64,000 nucleotides of DNA from Agathobacter sp. (lineage in GTDB: Bacteria > Bacillota > Clostridia > Lachnospirales > Lachnospiraceae). Location of the stretch: the NCBI GenBank assembly GCA_017409825.1, contig JAFQRZ010000012.1:124001-188000 (forward strand), written 5' to 3'. Position numbers and translations under genes: made by a program. Below are positions 43,137 through 51,706 of this stretch, in pieces. Each line of letters opens with the position of its first letter. Position 1 is the first letter of the stretch. The notes beneath the pieces were generated by a model that was not told where the DNA came from, did no database searches, and worked only from the letters and a program-made list of their open reading frames with translations.

Positions 43137-44421
43137 AATTTTTCTCCTTTTCCTTATTGTTCCCATACTTGCTTTCTTCCGCTGCATTAAATAGCAATAA
43201 CGTCATAGTCGAAAAGGCATAAATATACTTATGAAAATATGGTTCCTTATACTCTATAACAAAAGCAACTGCTATTAAAGCCATAAAAAACCATTTGATC
43301 ACTTTCTTCCGTTTTATTTTGATTGAGAAAAAAAGTATAACATACGAAAGATAGTAACAAATAGCTCCGATAACCCCAATTGAACAATACAACTTCGCAT
43401 ATCCAGAATCACTATCCATTATCTGACCTAACGGAGTCCTGCCACGATAAACATTTGTGCCAAATATCATTTCTTGACTAAACTTTGGCACCTCCATTTC
43501 CGCAATCGCATCAAATGTGTCAAATCTAGTATTCGCATTAAACAATTCTGTTGCCCAAGAAACAAGAAGTTTTGCAATATCGGGGCTAACTTGTGAAAGC
43601 AATGCTTGTAAAACAATGATTGCTAGTATGCCAATTACGACGAAACTTACCATTTTCTTTATAAAATTCTTTTCAAGGAAAAAATATAAAAGTAGAAAAG
43701 CCAATGACAAATAAAAGCCCGTTCTCCCTATAAAAAAAGAGGCAACTAAAATTATCATGTAACTGATAATAAACTGATTCACGCTTATCCTTTCTGTTAA
43801 TCGAACATATAAAAGCACAGCACAACCCGTAAATAAAATAACTGAACCAAGTGACCCTGCCAAATCTATTCCTACAACACGCGTTCCCCACTCAATCATA
43901 CTTGAAAAATCTGTTGCTGAAAAATATAAATTATTATACACAAACATACGAAATGGTTTATTCACCAATGCAATATAAGCAATAAGGGATTGAAAAATCA
44001 TAATTGATACAAATATTTTGGCAAAATACATAACATCTTTAAATTCTACAACGCAAAAAATCCCCCACACTACAATGTACAATATCTGAAAAAGAAAATA
44101 GTGTACTTCGTAATAAATATTTGTTTCAATCCTTTCCAATCCAATATTATTAATAGCACAGATAGAACTACAAAAAGCAAACAAAATAGCTGCATATAAT
44201 AGGTTACTCTTTTTAAATAACTGAAGTACTCTTTTTGTTGCTTTACTTTTTATAAAGAGGATACATATTGCATACACCGTACACAATCGTCTTGATGTGA
44301 TAAATCCCCAAATAGGCAATTCAAATATAAATCCAAACAAAATGAACCAATGAAAAACAATTTGAGGAATACTATTCTTTTTTATATTTTCAGCCGTATA
44401 TTTACTTGCTTTAAATCTCAT
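43123..44421 (-). CDS. wzy: O-antigen/capsule polymerase (Wzy-like), 432 aa
   Basis: About eleven TM segments with a long extracytoplasmic loop at about residues 270-335 (F-D-T-F-D-A-I-A-E-M, R-G-R-T-P-L-G-Q-I-M-D-S-D-S-G-Y-A). The family is poorly conserved, so assignment rests on topology, loop position and context: the only such protein in a cluster that otherwise has all Wzx/Wzy components. Confidence 0.78.
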   Translation of the reverse strand: MRFKASKYTAENIKKNSIPQIVFHWFILFGFIFELPIWGFITSRRLCTVYAICILFIKSKATKRVLQLFKKSNLLYAAILFAFCSSICAINNIGLERIETNIYYEVHYFLFQILYIVVWGIFCVVEFKDVMYFAKIFVSIMIFQSLIAYIALVNKPFRMFVYNNLYFSATDFSSMIEWGTRVVGIDLAGSLGSVILFTGCAVLLYVRLTERISVNQFIISYMIILVASFFIGRTGFYLSLAFLLLYFFLEKNFIKKMVSFVVIGILAIIVLQALLSQVSPDIAKLLVSWATELFNANTRFDTFDAIAEMEVPKFSQEMIFGTNVYRGRTPLGQIMDSDSGYAKLYCSIGVIGAICYYLSYVILFFSIKIKRKKVIKWFFMALIAVAFVIEYKEPYFHKYIYAFSTMTLLLFNAAEESKYGNNKEKEKNFGKI

Positions 44422-44447
44422 TAATTATTACCCTGTTTCTACAAATA

Positions 44448-45359
44448 TTATTGATTCAAATTAATCCAACTACCAAGTTTTAAATCCCATTCCTCTGGTT
44501 CAAATGGAACAAGACCACCCCAATGAGAAAACGTAAGTTCACCAAAGTATACTCTACCATTAACCTCATAAAAATCTACTCTCAAATGATGAAGATTCCC
44601 CGCTAATTTCTCCGCTAGAGCTTTCATTTCCTCAAATTTCTTTGGTTTTTTAGGTATTTCTGCAGCATTCGGATGCCCATTTCGTATATCCAAATGATTA
44701 TAATTCATATCAAAGAAATCAAATTTTGTTTCTTCTGTTTTACTGCTACGTTCAGTCGCAATAAACATAGTTTTTACTTCTCCTTCAAAAACAAAGAACT
44801 TATAATCTCTTAATTCTTTTGTTTCATAATCCTCCATATATTGTTCTGCAATAATCCTTGGTTTAACATCCTTATAAGGCCACTCTCTCCACTTATTAAA
44901 ATAATTTAGCTTTAGACAATCATTTATTTTTTTTCTGGCATGCCCAATATCTAAATTCTTCTTGTCTTTACAAATAACTAATCCACCACTGTCATGTGTA
45001 CATTTCAAAACAAACTTCTCTGGTAATTCATCAAAATCTATATCCTCAAACTTGTCCCATACCCCCAAAGTTGGGATGATATATTCATCTCCAATTCTTT
45101 CAGCTACATACTTTTTTGCTTCATACTTATCAACCATACGAGTATACTCTGGATTTCTGTCATATAATTTAAGCCACTGTAGCTTTTCGTTATATGTCTT
45201 TGGGTTTTCCAAATCTAACTCTTTTCCCAAATGCACACGATATGCTTTTTTCAAGAATTCCTCATCTGAAAGATGACGATACACACCTAATTTATTCATG
45301 TACCCAAATCTAACTTTAGGATTTGAAATAATATTTTTTATCTTTAAATATATGCTCAT
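44448..45359 (-). CDS. TupA-like ATP-grasp protein, 303 aa
   Basis: Matches the TupA-like ATP-grasp family of polysaccharide clusters: N-P-K-T-Y-N-E-K-L-Q-W-L-K near residue 53, V-D-K-Y-E-A-K-K-Y-V, V-L-K-C-T-H-D-S-G-G, and C-terminal Y-F-G-E-L-T-F-S-H-W-G-G. TupA makes teichuronopeptide (amino-acid amides of polyuronic acid), so it may amidate the uronic acids that the Ugd/epimerase enzymes can supply. This is an inference from the family name and context. Confidence 0.85.
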   Translation of the reverse strand: MSIYLKIKNIISNPKVRFGYMNKLGVYRHLSDEEFLKKAYRVHLGKELDLENPKTYNEKLQWLKLYDRNPEYTRMVDKYEAKKYVAERIGDEYIIPTLGVWDKFEDIDFDELPEKFVLKCTHDSGGLVICKDKKNLDIGHARKKINDCLKLNYFNKWREWPYKDVKPRIIAEQYMEDYETKELRDYKFFVFEGEVKTMFIATERSSKTEETKFDFFDMNYNHLDIRNGHPNAAEIPKKPKKFEEMKALAEKLAGNLHHLRVDFYEVNGRVYFGELTFSHWGGLVPFEPEEWDLKLGSWINLNQ

Positions 45360-45392
45360 AATCTCCCTCGCTCAACTTAGATTTTTAAACCA

Positions 45393-45908
45393 CTAAATAA
45401 TATTATTTATATATCCTTCTGTGGCATTTTCTTTATGCTTAATAACACAAGGGTTTCCAAACACTACCGAATGACTTGGAACATCACAGTTTACATAAGA
45501 ATTTGGAGCTATAAGTACATCTTCCCCTATTGTTATTGATCCTACAACTACAGCATTAATTCCGATCCACACATTATCCCCTATCACTGGCGCACCTTTT
45601 CTTTTTCCCCTGTTTTCTTGTCCAATCAAAGCACCTTTATGTATATTACAATTTTTTCCTATTACTGCATTTGGATTAATCGTTATATTATAAGGATGTC
45701 CAAGATATAAACCTTCAGCAATTTTTGAAGTAGCATGGATCTCCAACCCACGCTTACGTTTCAAAATGGAAAAACACAAATGATACCAATACTTCATTAT
45801 TCCTTTTGCAGATTGCTCTTTTCTAAAATAATAATGAAATCTACGTAAATATCCTTCTACCTTTGTATACCTTTTCAAATCCGCTAAATAACTCTCTTTA
45901 AAACTCAT
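45393..45908 (-). CDS. Serine acetyltransferase-like hexapeptide protein, 171 aa
   Basis: Helical N-terminus followed by a left-handed beta helix: L-G-H-P-Y-N-I-T-I-N-P-N-A-V-I-G, then G-A-P-V-I-G-D-N-V-W-I-G-I-N-A-V-V. CysE-like, but in capsule clusters such proteins usually O-acetylate a sugar. Overlaps the upstream glycosyltransferase by 11 bp. Confidence 0.85.
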   Translation of the reverse strand: MSFKESYLADLKRYTKVEGYLRRFHYYFRKEQSAKGIMKYWYHLCFSILKRKRGLEIHATSKIAEGLYLGHPYNITINPNAVIGKNCNIHKGALIGQENRGKRKGAPVIGDNVWIGINAVVVGSITIGEDVLIAPNSYVNCDVPSHSVVFGNPCVIKHKENATEGYINNII

Positions 45909-46980
45909 TACAAACTCCCTCTATATATGTCTGCCACTCCCTGAAAACTCTATCTGAATGATAAAGAGATGCACTTTCTCTAGCATTTTGTCCAAATCGA
46001 TTCTTCATTTCTTTATTAACCAATATTCTTTCTATTCCATCAGCCATTTCAATCGAATCCCCAACTGGCACCAACAGACCATTTTCTCCATTCTTTATCA
46101 ACATTCTAGGTCCACCACAAGGACAGTCTGTTGAAATACATGGCACTCCAACCGTCAAAGCTTCCATAAGCGCGTTAGGCATTCCTTCATAATCTGATGA
46201 CATAACAAATATATCTGCACTCGCCAATACACCTTCAACATCAGATGTAGCACCTTTTAATATAACTCGTTCTTCTAAGCCTTTGCTCTGGATAAACTCT
46301 GTTAGTTCATTTCTAAGATTACCCTCTCCATATATATGCAAATTAACATCTTCAAATTTCTGAGCAATTATTTCAAATGCTTGTATTAACATTTTATGAT
46401 TCTTCTGCTCATTTAAACGTCCACATGTTACTATAGTTCCTTTTACTGGATTTCTCTTCACATGATAAAAATCTTCTCTAACTGCATTAAAAATAATTTT
46501 AGATTTATTTTGAAGTTTCAAAGGGAACCAATTCTTTGCATCCTCAGTTTGAAATACACATCCATCTGCTAATGGTAATAAGTATCTACCTAGTAAATTA
46601 CCTATTTTTCCTGCATACTCTCTATTTGGATCATTTCGAACAGAAATTAGCGTTTTGGTTCGTAATCCCAAACTTGCTATAATTGCTCGATAATTTGGTT
46701 CTGCCATAAAAGAAATCAAAATATCTGGATTTTCTCTTTTTAACAGTTTTCGCAAACGCCATACTCTACGAATATTACGTTGTAAAAAACCATCTTGATA
46801 TTGCTCATTCTCTAATTGATATCTCTTTACACCTTTATTTAATGTATATTCATTTTCTATTAAGTAGGAGGTTACAACTGTTACATCGTGATTAACAACA
46901 GCTAACTGATTTGCTAAATTAGCTACTACTCGTTCAGCTCCGCCTCCACCTAAAACATTAATATAAAAGAAAATCTTCAT
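45898..46980 (-). CDS. Glycosyltransferase family 4, 360 aa
   Basis: GT-B fold: G-G-G-G-A-E-R-V-V-A-N-L at the N-terminus, G-R-L-N-E-Q-K-N-H near residue 189, and S-S-D-Y-E-G-M-P-N-A-L-M-E-A with the conserved E-x7-E. Retaining enzyme adding one sugar of the repeat unit. Donor not deducible. Confidence 0.9.
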   Translation of the reverse strand: MKIFFYINVLGGGGAERVVANLANQLAVVNHDVTVVTSYLIENEYTLNKGVKRYQLENEQYQDGFLQRNIRRVWRLRKLLKRENPDILISFMAEPNYRAIIASLGLRTKTLISVRNDPNREYAGKIGNLLGRYLLPLADGCVFQTEDAKNWFPLKLQNKSKIIFNAVREDFYHVKRNPVKGTIVTCGRLNEQKNHKMLIQAFEIIAQKFEDVNLHIYGEGNLRNELTEFIQSKGLEERVILKGATSDVEGVLASADIFVMSSDYEGMPNALMEALTVGVPCISTDCPCGGPRMLIKNGENGLLVPVGDSIEMADGIERILVNKEMKNRFGQNARESASLYHSDRVFREWQTYIEGVCNEF

Positions 46981-46989
46981 TTCTCACAC

Positions 46990-48027
46990 CTAATTATATA
47001 TTCTATCTAATATTGATTTATATCGTTCTACATCATTAATTTCCCGTGATGTTTTTAATGCATTCTTTGACAATTTACTATGCAATTGATTGTCTCCAAC
47101 AATTTCAACTATTCTGTCTTTCAACACGCTATCGTCATCACTTAAGAATCCATTTTCGCCATTAATTACAAGTTCTTTTAGACCATCTGTTGGAGTACTA
47201 ACAATAGGGACACCTAATGCAATTGATTCTAATGCACACATAGGCATTCCTTCCCAACGTGAGGTCATAACCATTACTTTTGCATCGTGTAAAATCTTAA
47301 GCGGATTCTTTTGAAAACCTAAAAATGTCACGTTCTCCTCTAACTTCAATTCTCTACATAATCCACGTATCTCTTCCTCTAATTCTCCCGTACCAATCAC
47401 AGCCATTTTAACCTTCGGCATGTCATGGACTATCTGTGAGAATATCTTCATAAGTCGCTGTGGATTTTTAGGATAGGTCAATCTTCCAACATAGACAACA
47501 TCATACATATAGGAATTTGGGTCTTTTCCCATCTTTGCATACAAATCTTCTTCATTAATTATGTTATAAAGAACGGTACTCTTCTTTTCAAAAAACTTAT
47601 GAAATTTGTATCCATTAAATGCGCTATTAGACACCCATAATATATGTTTTGCTTTTAGAGCCGCACAAAAATACACAATTGATTTTAGCGACACCCCTCT
47701 AGAATCAAATGCATTATTATGGATATGCGAAATATAAGGAACATTTCCACATACAAGTGAAACTACAAAACTAGCTTTCATATCATGAGCATGAATAATA
47801 TCTGGGGTTTGCTCCTCAATTACGTTCTTTAATGCAGACACGGTTAAACTTTCTCCTACGGAAATATAGGTAATCTTACGATCTGCCAATGCTTCTCTAA
47901 TTTCTCCTTCTGGACTACAATAAACTATTTCCACATCAGAACATTTTTTATATATTCCTGCAATCTGACATACTACATTTTCTGCACCAGAAAATCTGTT
48001 TGAATTTAAAACATGTAATATCTTCAA
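46990..48027 (-). CDS. Glycosyltransferase family 4, 345 aa
   Basis: GT-B fold: N-R-F-S-G-A-E-N-V-V-C at the N-terminus, V-G-R-L-T-Y-P-K-N-P near residue 175, and T-S-R-W-E-G-M-P-M-C-A-L-E-S. Second of three consecutive GT4 genes; separated from its neighbours by 9 and 20 bp. Confidence 0.9.
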   Translation of the reverse strand: MKILHVLNSNRFSGAENVVCQIAGIYKKCSDVEIVYCSPEGEIREALADRKITYISVGESLTVSALKNVIEEQTPDIIHAHDMKASFVVSLVCGNVPYISHIHNNAFDSRGVSLKSIVYFCAALKAKHILWVSNSAFNGYKFHKFFEKKSTVLYNIINEEDLYAKMGKDPNSYMYDVVYVGRLTYPKNPQRLMKIFSQIVHDMPKVKMAVIGTGELEEEIRGLCRELKLEENVTFLGFQKNPLKILHDAKVMVMTSRWEGMPMCALESIALGVPIVSTPTDGLKELVINGENGFLSDDDSVLKDRIVEIVGDNQLHSKLSKNALKTSREINDVERYKSILDRIYN

Positions 48028-48047
48028 TTAGCCTACCTCTTTTTACT

Positions 48048-49127
48048 CTACACGAACAATGCTTCTATTGTTGTGCAAACAACTTTCCTCTTATCAAAGC
48101 ATTTTTCCATATGTTCCCTCCCAGCAATTCCCATTGCCCTACGTTCTTCATATGAAAGTTCTACAAACGCTTTCATCACACGATATAAATCATTCGCATT
48201 TTTTCTCTCTGACAAATAGCCACTTGTGCCATCAATTACGGCCTCTTTACACCCTGGAATATTGCTTGTAATTACAGGTCTTCCAGATGATGCACCCTCT
48301 AAATTAGTATTTGCCATACCTTCATGCCAAGATGGAAGCACTAAACAATGTGCCTCCTTAATAAAAGGTCTTACATCTTTTTGATAGCCATGATAAAAAA
48401 GCCATCCCTCTTGTTCATAGGCATCTATAATATCTTTGTAATTCTCTTCATAGCCACCTAAAATATGCAGCTCCGCTTTCACATCATCCTTTATAAGCAT
48501 TTTCATTGCATCAAAAAGTTCGTTGATACCTTTTTCTGCCATAACGCGCCCCATAAAAAGAAACTGTATTTTCTCGCCATCTAGATACTCAAGTATCGGA
48601 TATTTGTCTAAATTTACACCTGCTCCATTCAACAAGCAAACTCGCTCTGGTGAAACAATCTTGTTACTCAAGAAAATGTCTCTATTTCCTGAATTCTCAA
48701 AAAATACAACCTTCGCTCTTTTGCATGCCACTTTATACATAAAGGTTACAAGTTTAGTTAACAATCCACCTTTTTCAAAAGCAGTTCCAAGCCCAGTAAT
48801 ATTGATTGCATAAGGAATGCGTAATAATCTACAAATCATACCGCCATACACATTAGGCTTTATCGTATATGTAATAACTAACTCTGGCTTTACCTCTTTC
48901 ATTAATTTAAAATATCTCCAGAGTAATTTCATATCGGTTATAGGATTTATTCCTCTACGATCTACACTTGTATCAATAAACTTACAGCCAATCTCTTTCA
49001 ATGGTTCAACTAACTCTCCATGTGGAAGTGATATATATACTTCATTTGTTTTTAAAAGTTCTTCTAGCAATTCTTTACGAAATCGGTATAACCCTAAATC
49101 GTTATTTGCTAATACCATAATTTTCAT
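48048..49127 (-). CDS. Glycosyltransferase family 4 (PglA/CapM-like), 359 aa
   Basis: GT-B fold: I-M-V-L-A-N-N-D-L-G-L-Y near the N-terminus, N-I-T-G-L-G-T-A-F near 111, M-G-R-V-M-A-E-K-G near 192 and P-S-W-H-E-G-M-A-N-T-N-L-E. The N-terminal region resembles enzymes that add the second sugar to lipid-linked bacillosamine (PglA) or FucNAc; fits its place next to the pglD/C genes. Overlaps pglD by 4 bp. Confidence 0.87.
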   Translation of the reverse strand: MKIMVLANNDLGLYRFRKELLEELLKTNEVYISLPHGELVEPLKEIGCKFIDTSVDRRGINPITDMKLLWRYFKLMKEVKPELVITYTIKPNVYGGMICRLLRIPYAINITGLGTAFEKGGLLTKLVTFMYKVACKRAKVVFFENSGNRDIFLSNKIVSPERVCLLNGAGVNLDKYPILEYLDGEKIQFLFMGRVMAEKGINELFDAMKMLIKDDVKAELHILGGYEENYKDIIDAYEQEGWLFYHGYQKDVRPFIKEAHCLVLPSWHEGMANTNLEGASSGRPVITSNIPGCKEAVIDGTSGYLSERKNANDLYRVMKAFVELSYEERRAMGIAGREHMEKCFDKRKVVCTTIEALFV

Positions 49128-49732
49128 TTTCTTTTTGCAGGAACACCTACATATGTTCCTTTCTCCTGTATGTCACTAATAACTGTAGCACCCGCACCTA
49201 TCATTACTTCACTACAAATCTTCTTACATTGTATTACCTGACTGCCTATTCCAATCCAGCTCTTTCTACCAACTGTTACTATCCCTGCAAGTTTTGCTCC
49301 TACAGAAACGTGCACAAAATCTTCAATAAAATTATCATGTTCAACAATTGCACCTGTGTTAATAATGCAGTGATTCCCAATCTTAGCATCTGAATTAATC
49401 ACTGCATTTGCCATAACAACAGTTCCTTCACCAATTTCTACACCAATGCTTGAAATTACTGCTGTAGGATGAATCGCTGTGTACCAATTAACATCCAATT
49501 CATTTACAATTTTCTCTCTAACATCTGCATTCCCTATGGCAACTACAAATTTATTTTCTTTATAATTAATGGCATCCGACACTTTTCCTAATACTGGAAA
49601 TCCGATAAAGCTTTCTTCTAAATTAGGATTATCATCCAAAAATCCAACCACTTCATCACCAGATTTAATGATTATATCTGCTATCACTTTTCCATGTCCG
49701 CTGGCACCGATAATAATTACTTTTTTATTCAT
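49124..49732 (-). CDS. pglD: UDP-4-amino-sugar N-acetyltransferase (PglD-like), 202 aa
   Basis: NeuD/PglD family: a Rossmann-like N-terminus K-V-I-I-I-G-A-S-G-H-G-K-V-I-A-D, then a left-handed beta helix with the catalytic histidine candidate in G-A-I-V-E-H-D-N near residue 133. Acetylates the 4-amino group to give UDP-di-N-acetylbacillosamine. The gene sits between glycosyltransferase and pglC genes, with pglE and pglF upstream. Confidence 0.9.
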   Translation of the reverse strand: MNKKVIIIGASGHGKVIADIIIKSGDEVVGFLDDNPNLEESFIGFPVLGKVSDAINYKENKFVVAIGNADVREKIVNELDVNWYTAIHPTAVISSIGVEIGEGTVVMANAVINSDAKIGNHCIINTGAIVEHDNFIEDFVHVSVGAKLAGIVTVGRKSWIGIGSQVIQCKKICSEVMIGAGATVISDIQEKGTYVGVPAKRK

Positions 49733-49735
49733 TAT

Positions 49736-50368
49736 TTACACACTTTCCTGTGTATTTCCCATAAACTCCTCCATCGTCACCGATGTTTCTGAATTTACAC
49801 CATCTTTTTTTAATACCACTCCTACCGTCTGGAAAATGATTTTCCAGTCCCCAAGAAATGTAATATTATCTACATATTCCACATCAAGATTAAACTTCTC
49901 TTCCCATGAAATCGAATTACGACCATTCACCTGTGCATAACCTGTAAATCCAGGTCTTACCTCATGACGTCGCGCCTGATGTTCGTTGTATCGTTCCAAA
50001 TACTGCACCAGTAACGGTCTAGGACCAACTACTGCCATATCTCCTTTTAAGATATTTATCAGTTCTGGAAGCTCATCCAAGGATGTCGCACGGAGTTTCT
50101 TTCCAAAACTGGTAAGACGTACTTCATCTGGAAGTAAATTTCCGTTTTCATCTGTCTGACTTGTCATCGTACGGAACTTGTATAACTTAAACACCTTGCC
50201 ATCTAGCCCCGGCCTATCCTGTGTAAACAGAATCGGACTTCCGAGCTTTGTGCGTACAAGAATAGCCAATATCAAAATGATAGGACTAAGCACAATCAAT
50301 GCTAGTAAAGCACACAAGAAGTCCTGTGGATGCTTGACATATTTTTCATAAAATCCTTTTTTATGCAT
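49736..50368 (-). CDS. pglC: Initiating phosphoglycosyltransferase (PglC-like), 210 aa
   Basis: Monotopic phosphoglycosyltransferase: one membrane-embedded N-terminal helix (about 14-38), F-T-Q-D-R-P-G near residue 50, F-R-T-M, the catalytic D-E-L-P-E-L near residue 98, V-G-P-R-P-L and R-P-G-F-T-G-Y-A-Q-V-N-G. It transfers the sugar phosphate, here probably diNAc-bacillosamine-1-P, to undecaprenyl phosphate. The short form (no large N-terminal membrane domain) is the PglC type. Confidence 0.93.
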   Translation of the reverse strand: MHKKGFYEKYVKHPQDFLCALLALIVLSPIILILAILVRTKLGSPILFTQDRPGLDGKVFKLYKFRTMTSQTDENGNLLPDEVRLTSFGKKLRATSLDELPELINILKGDMAVVGPRPLLVQYLERYNEHQARRHEVRPGFTGYAQVNGRNSISWEEKFNLDVEYVDNITFLGDWKIIFQTVGVVLKKDGVNSETSVTMEEFMGNTQESV

Positions 50369-50380
50369 CTTCTGCTCCTA

Positions 50381-51670
50381 TTATTCAAAGCATTTCTTAA
50401 TCACTTCAATAATCACATCCTGCTCTTCCGCAGTCATCTTGTTATCACTTGGAAGACACAAGCCTCTATGGAAAATATCCATTCCTACATCAAGTGGTTT
50501 ACCATCAGCACCCTTGCTTCCACCAGCGATATAAGCATTCGTCTTCGCTCTGCCATTACCTTCACGTGTAATAAAACCATTCATGCGGTAAATTGGCTGC
50601 ATGTGCATTGGTTTCCAAATAGGACGACCTTCTGCATTGAGTGCAGCAATCGCATCTAAGATTTCTGTTGGACAGGATTTACCTGGCTCACTGATGTAAA
50701 GGGCTTCGCATTCGCTACGCACCTGTTTGCACATTGCATCTTCATCGATAAGCAGACAGGATAACCAGTAATTAGGTACTGCTACTGCTTCATCGAATGG
50801 ATTTACGATAACTGGTAAATCCTTGAATCCTTCTTTATATCTTTCATAAATCGCTTTTTTCTGGGCGATATGTTCTTCCAAATGTGGGTACTGACCTCTT
50901 ACGACACCAGCGATAACATTGCTCATACGATAGTTGTAGCCGAGTTCTTCATGCTGGTACCATGGTGCATTTTCACGTGCCTGTGTCGACCATTTGCGCA
51001 CCTTTTCTGCCGCTTCCTTGCTATCTGTAAGGAGCATGCCACCAGAGGAACCTGTGATGATTTTATTCCCATTGAAACTAATCGCAGCATAATCACCGAA
51101 AGAACCTGTCTGCACGCCTTTATAGCTTGCTCCAAGCGATTCTGCCGCATCTTCTACGATGATGGCACCATGTTTGTCACAAATAGCTCTGATTTCATCA
51201 ATCTTGGCAGGAACACCATAAAGATGTACCAATACTACGATTTTTACTTCTGGATAAATTTCGAATGCTTTTTCCAAAGCCACTGGATCCATGTTCCATG
51301 TATCATATTCCGTATCGATAAATACTGGTTCTCCACCTTCATACACAACAGGATTTACTGTTGCATCAAAGGTCATGTCCGAACAGAATACTTTATGACC
51401 AGCAAGTGAACCTTTGCCCGTCTCTGGTTTGCCATATACCTGCTCTCCAGCCAGCTTCATCGCCATGTGAAGAGCTGCAGTACCAGCAGAAAGTGCTACA
51501 GAGTACTCGCAACCCACTTTCTCACAGGTCAGTCTTTCTACTTCATTGATATTCTCACCTATCGTAGACATCCAGTTGGTTTCATACGCTTCTTTTACAT
51601 ATTCGATTTCTTCTCCGTGCATCGTTGGAGAAGAAAGCCATACTTTGTTTTCAAATGGTTTCATTTCCAT
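50381..51670 (-). CDS. pglE: UDP-4-keto-sugar aminotransferase (PglE-like), 429 aa
   Basis: DegT-family PLP enzyme. V-E-D-A-A-E-S-L-G-A-S-Y is followed by the PLP lysine in I-S-F-N-G-N-K-I-I-T-G-S-S-G-G near residue 215, the form typical of PglE. Aminates UDP-4-keto-6-deoxy-GlcNAc made by PglF. AAAGGTGATG precedes the ATG. At 429 residues it is longer than Campylobacter PglE (about 386), with an insertion near 320-375. Confidence 0.9.
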   Translation of the reverse strand: MEMKPFENKVWLSSPTMHGEEIEYVKEAYETNWMSTIGENINEVERLTCEKVGCEYSVALSAGTAALHMAMKLAGEQVYGKPETGKGSLAGHKVFCSDMTFDATVNPVVYEGGEPVFIDTEYDTWNMDPVALEKAFEIYPEVKIVVLVHLYGVPAKIDEIRAICDKHGAIIVEDAAESLGASYKGVQTGSFGDYAAISFNGNKIITGSSGGMLLTDSKEAAEKVRKWSTQARENAPWYQHEELGYNYRMSNVIAGVVRGQYPHLEEHIAQKKAIYERYKEGFKDLPVIVNPFDEAVAVPNYWLSCLLIDEDAMCKQVRSECEALYISEPGKSCPTEILDAIAALNAEGRPIWKPMHMQPIYRMNGFITREGNGRAKTNAYIAGGSKGADGKPLDVGMDIFHRGLCLPSDNKMTAEEQDVIIEVIKKCFE

Positions 51671-51706
51671 GATTTCATCACCTTTTAGAATTCTGATTAT
51701 TTCAAC

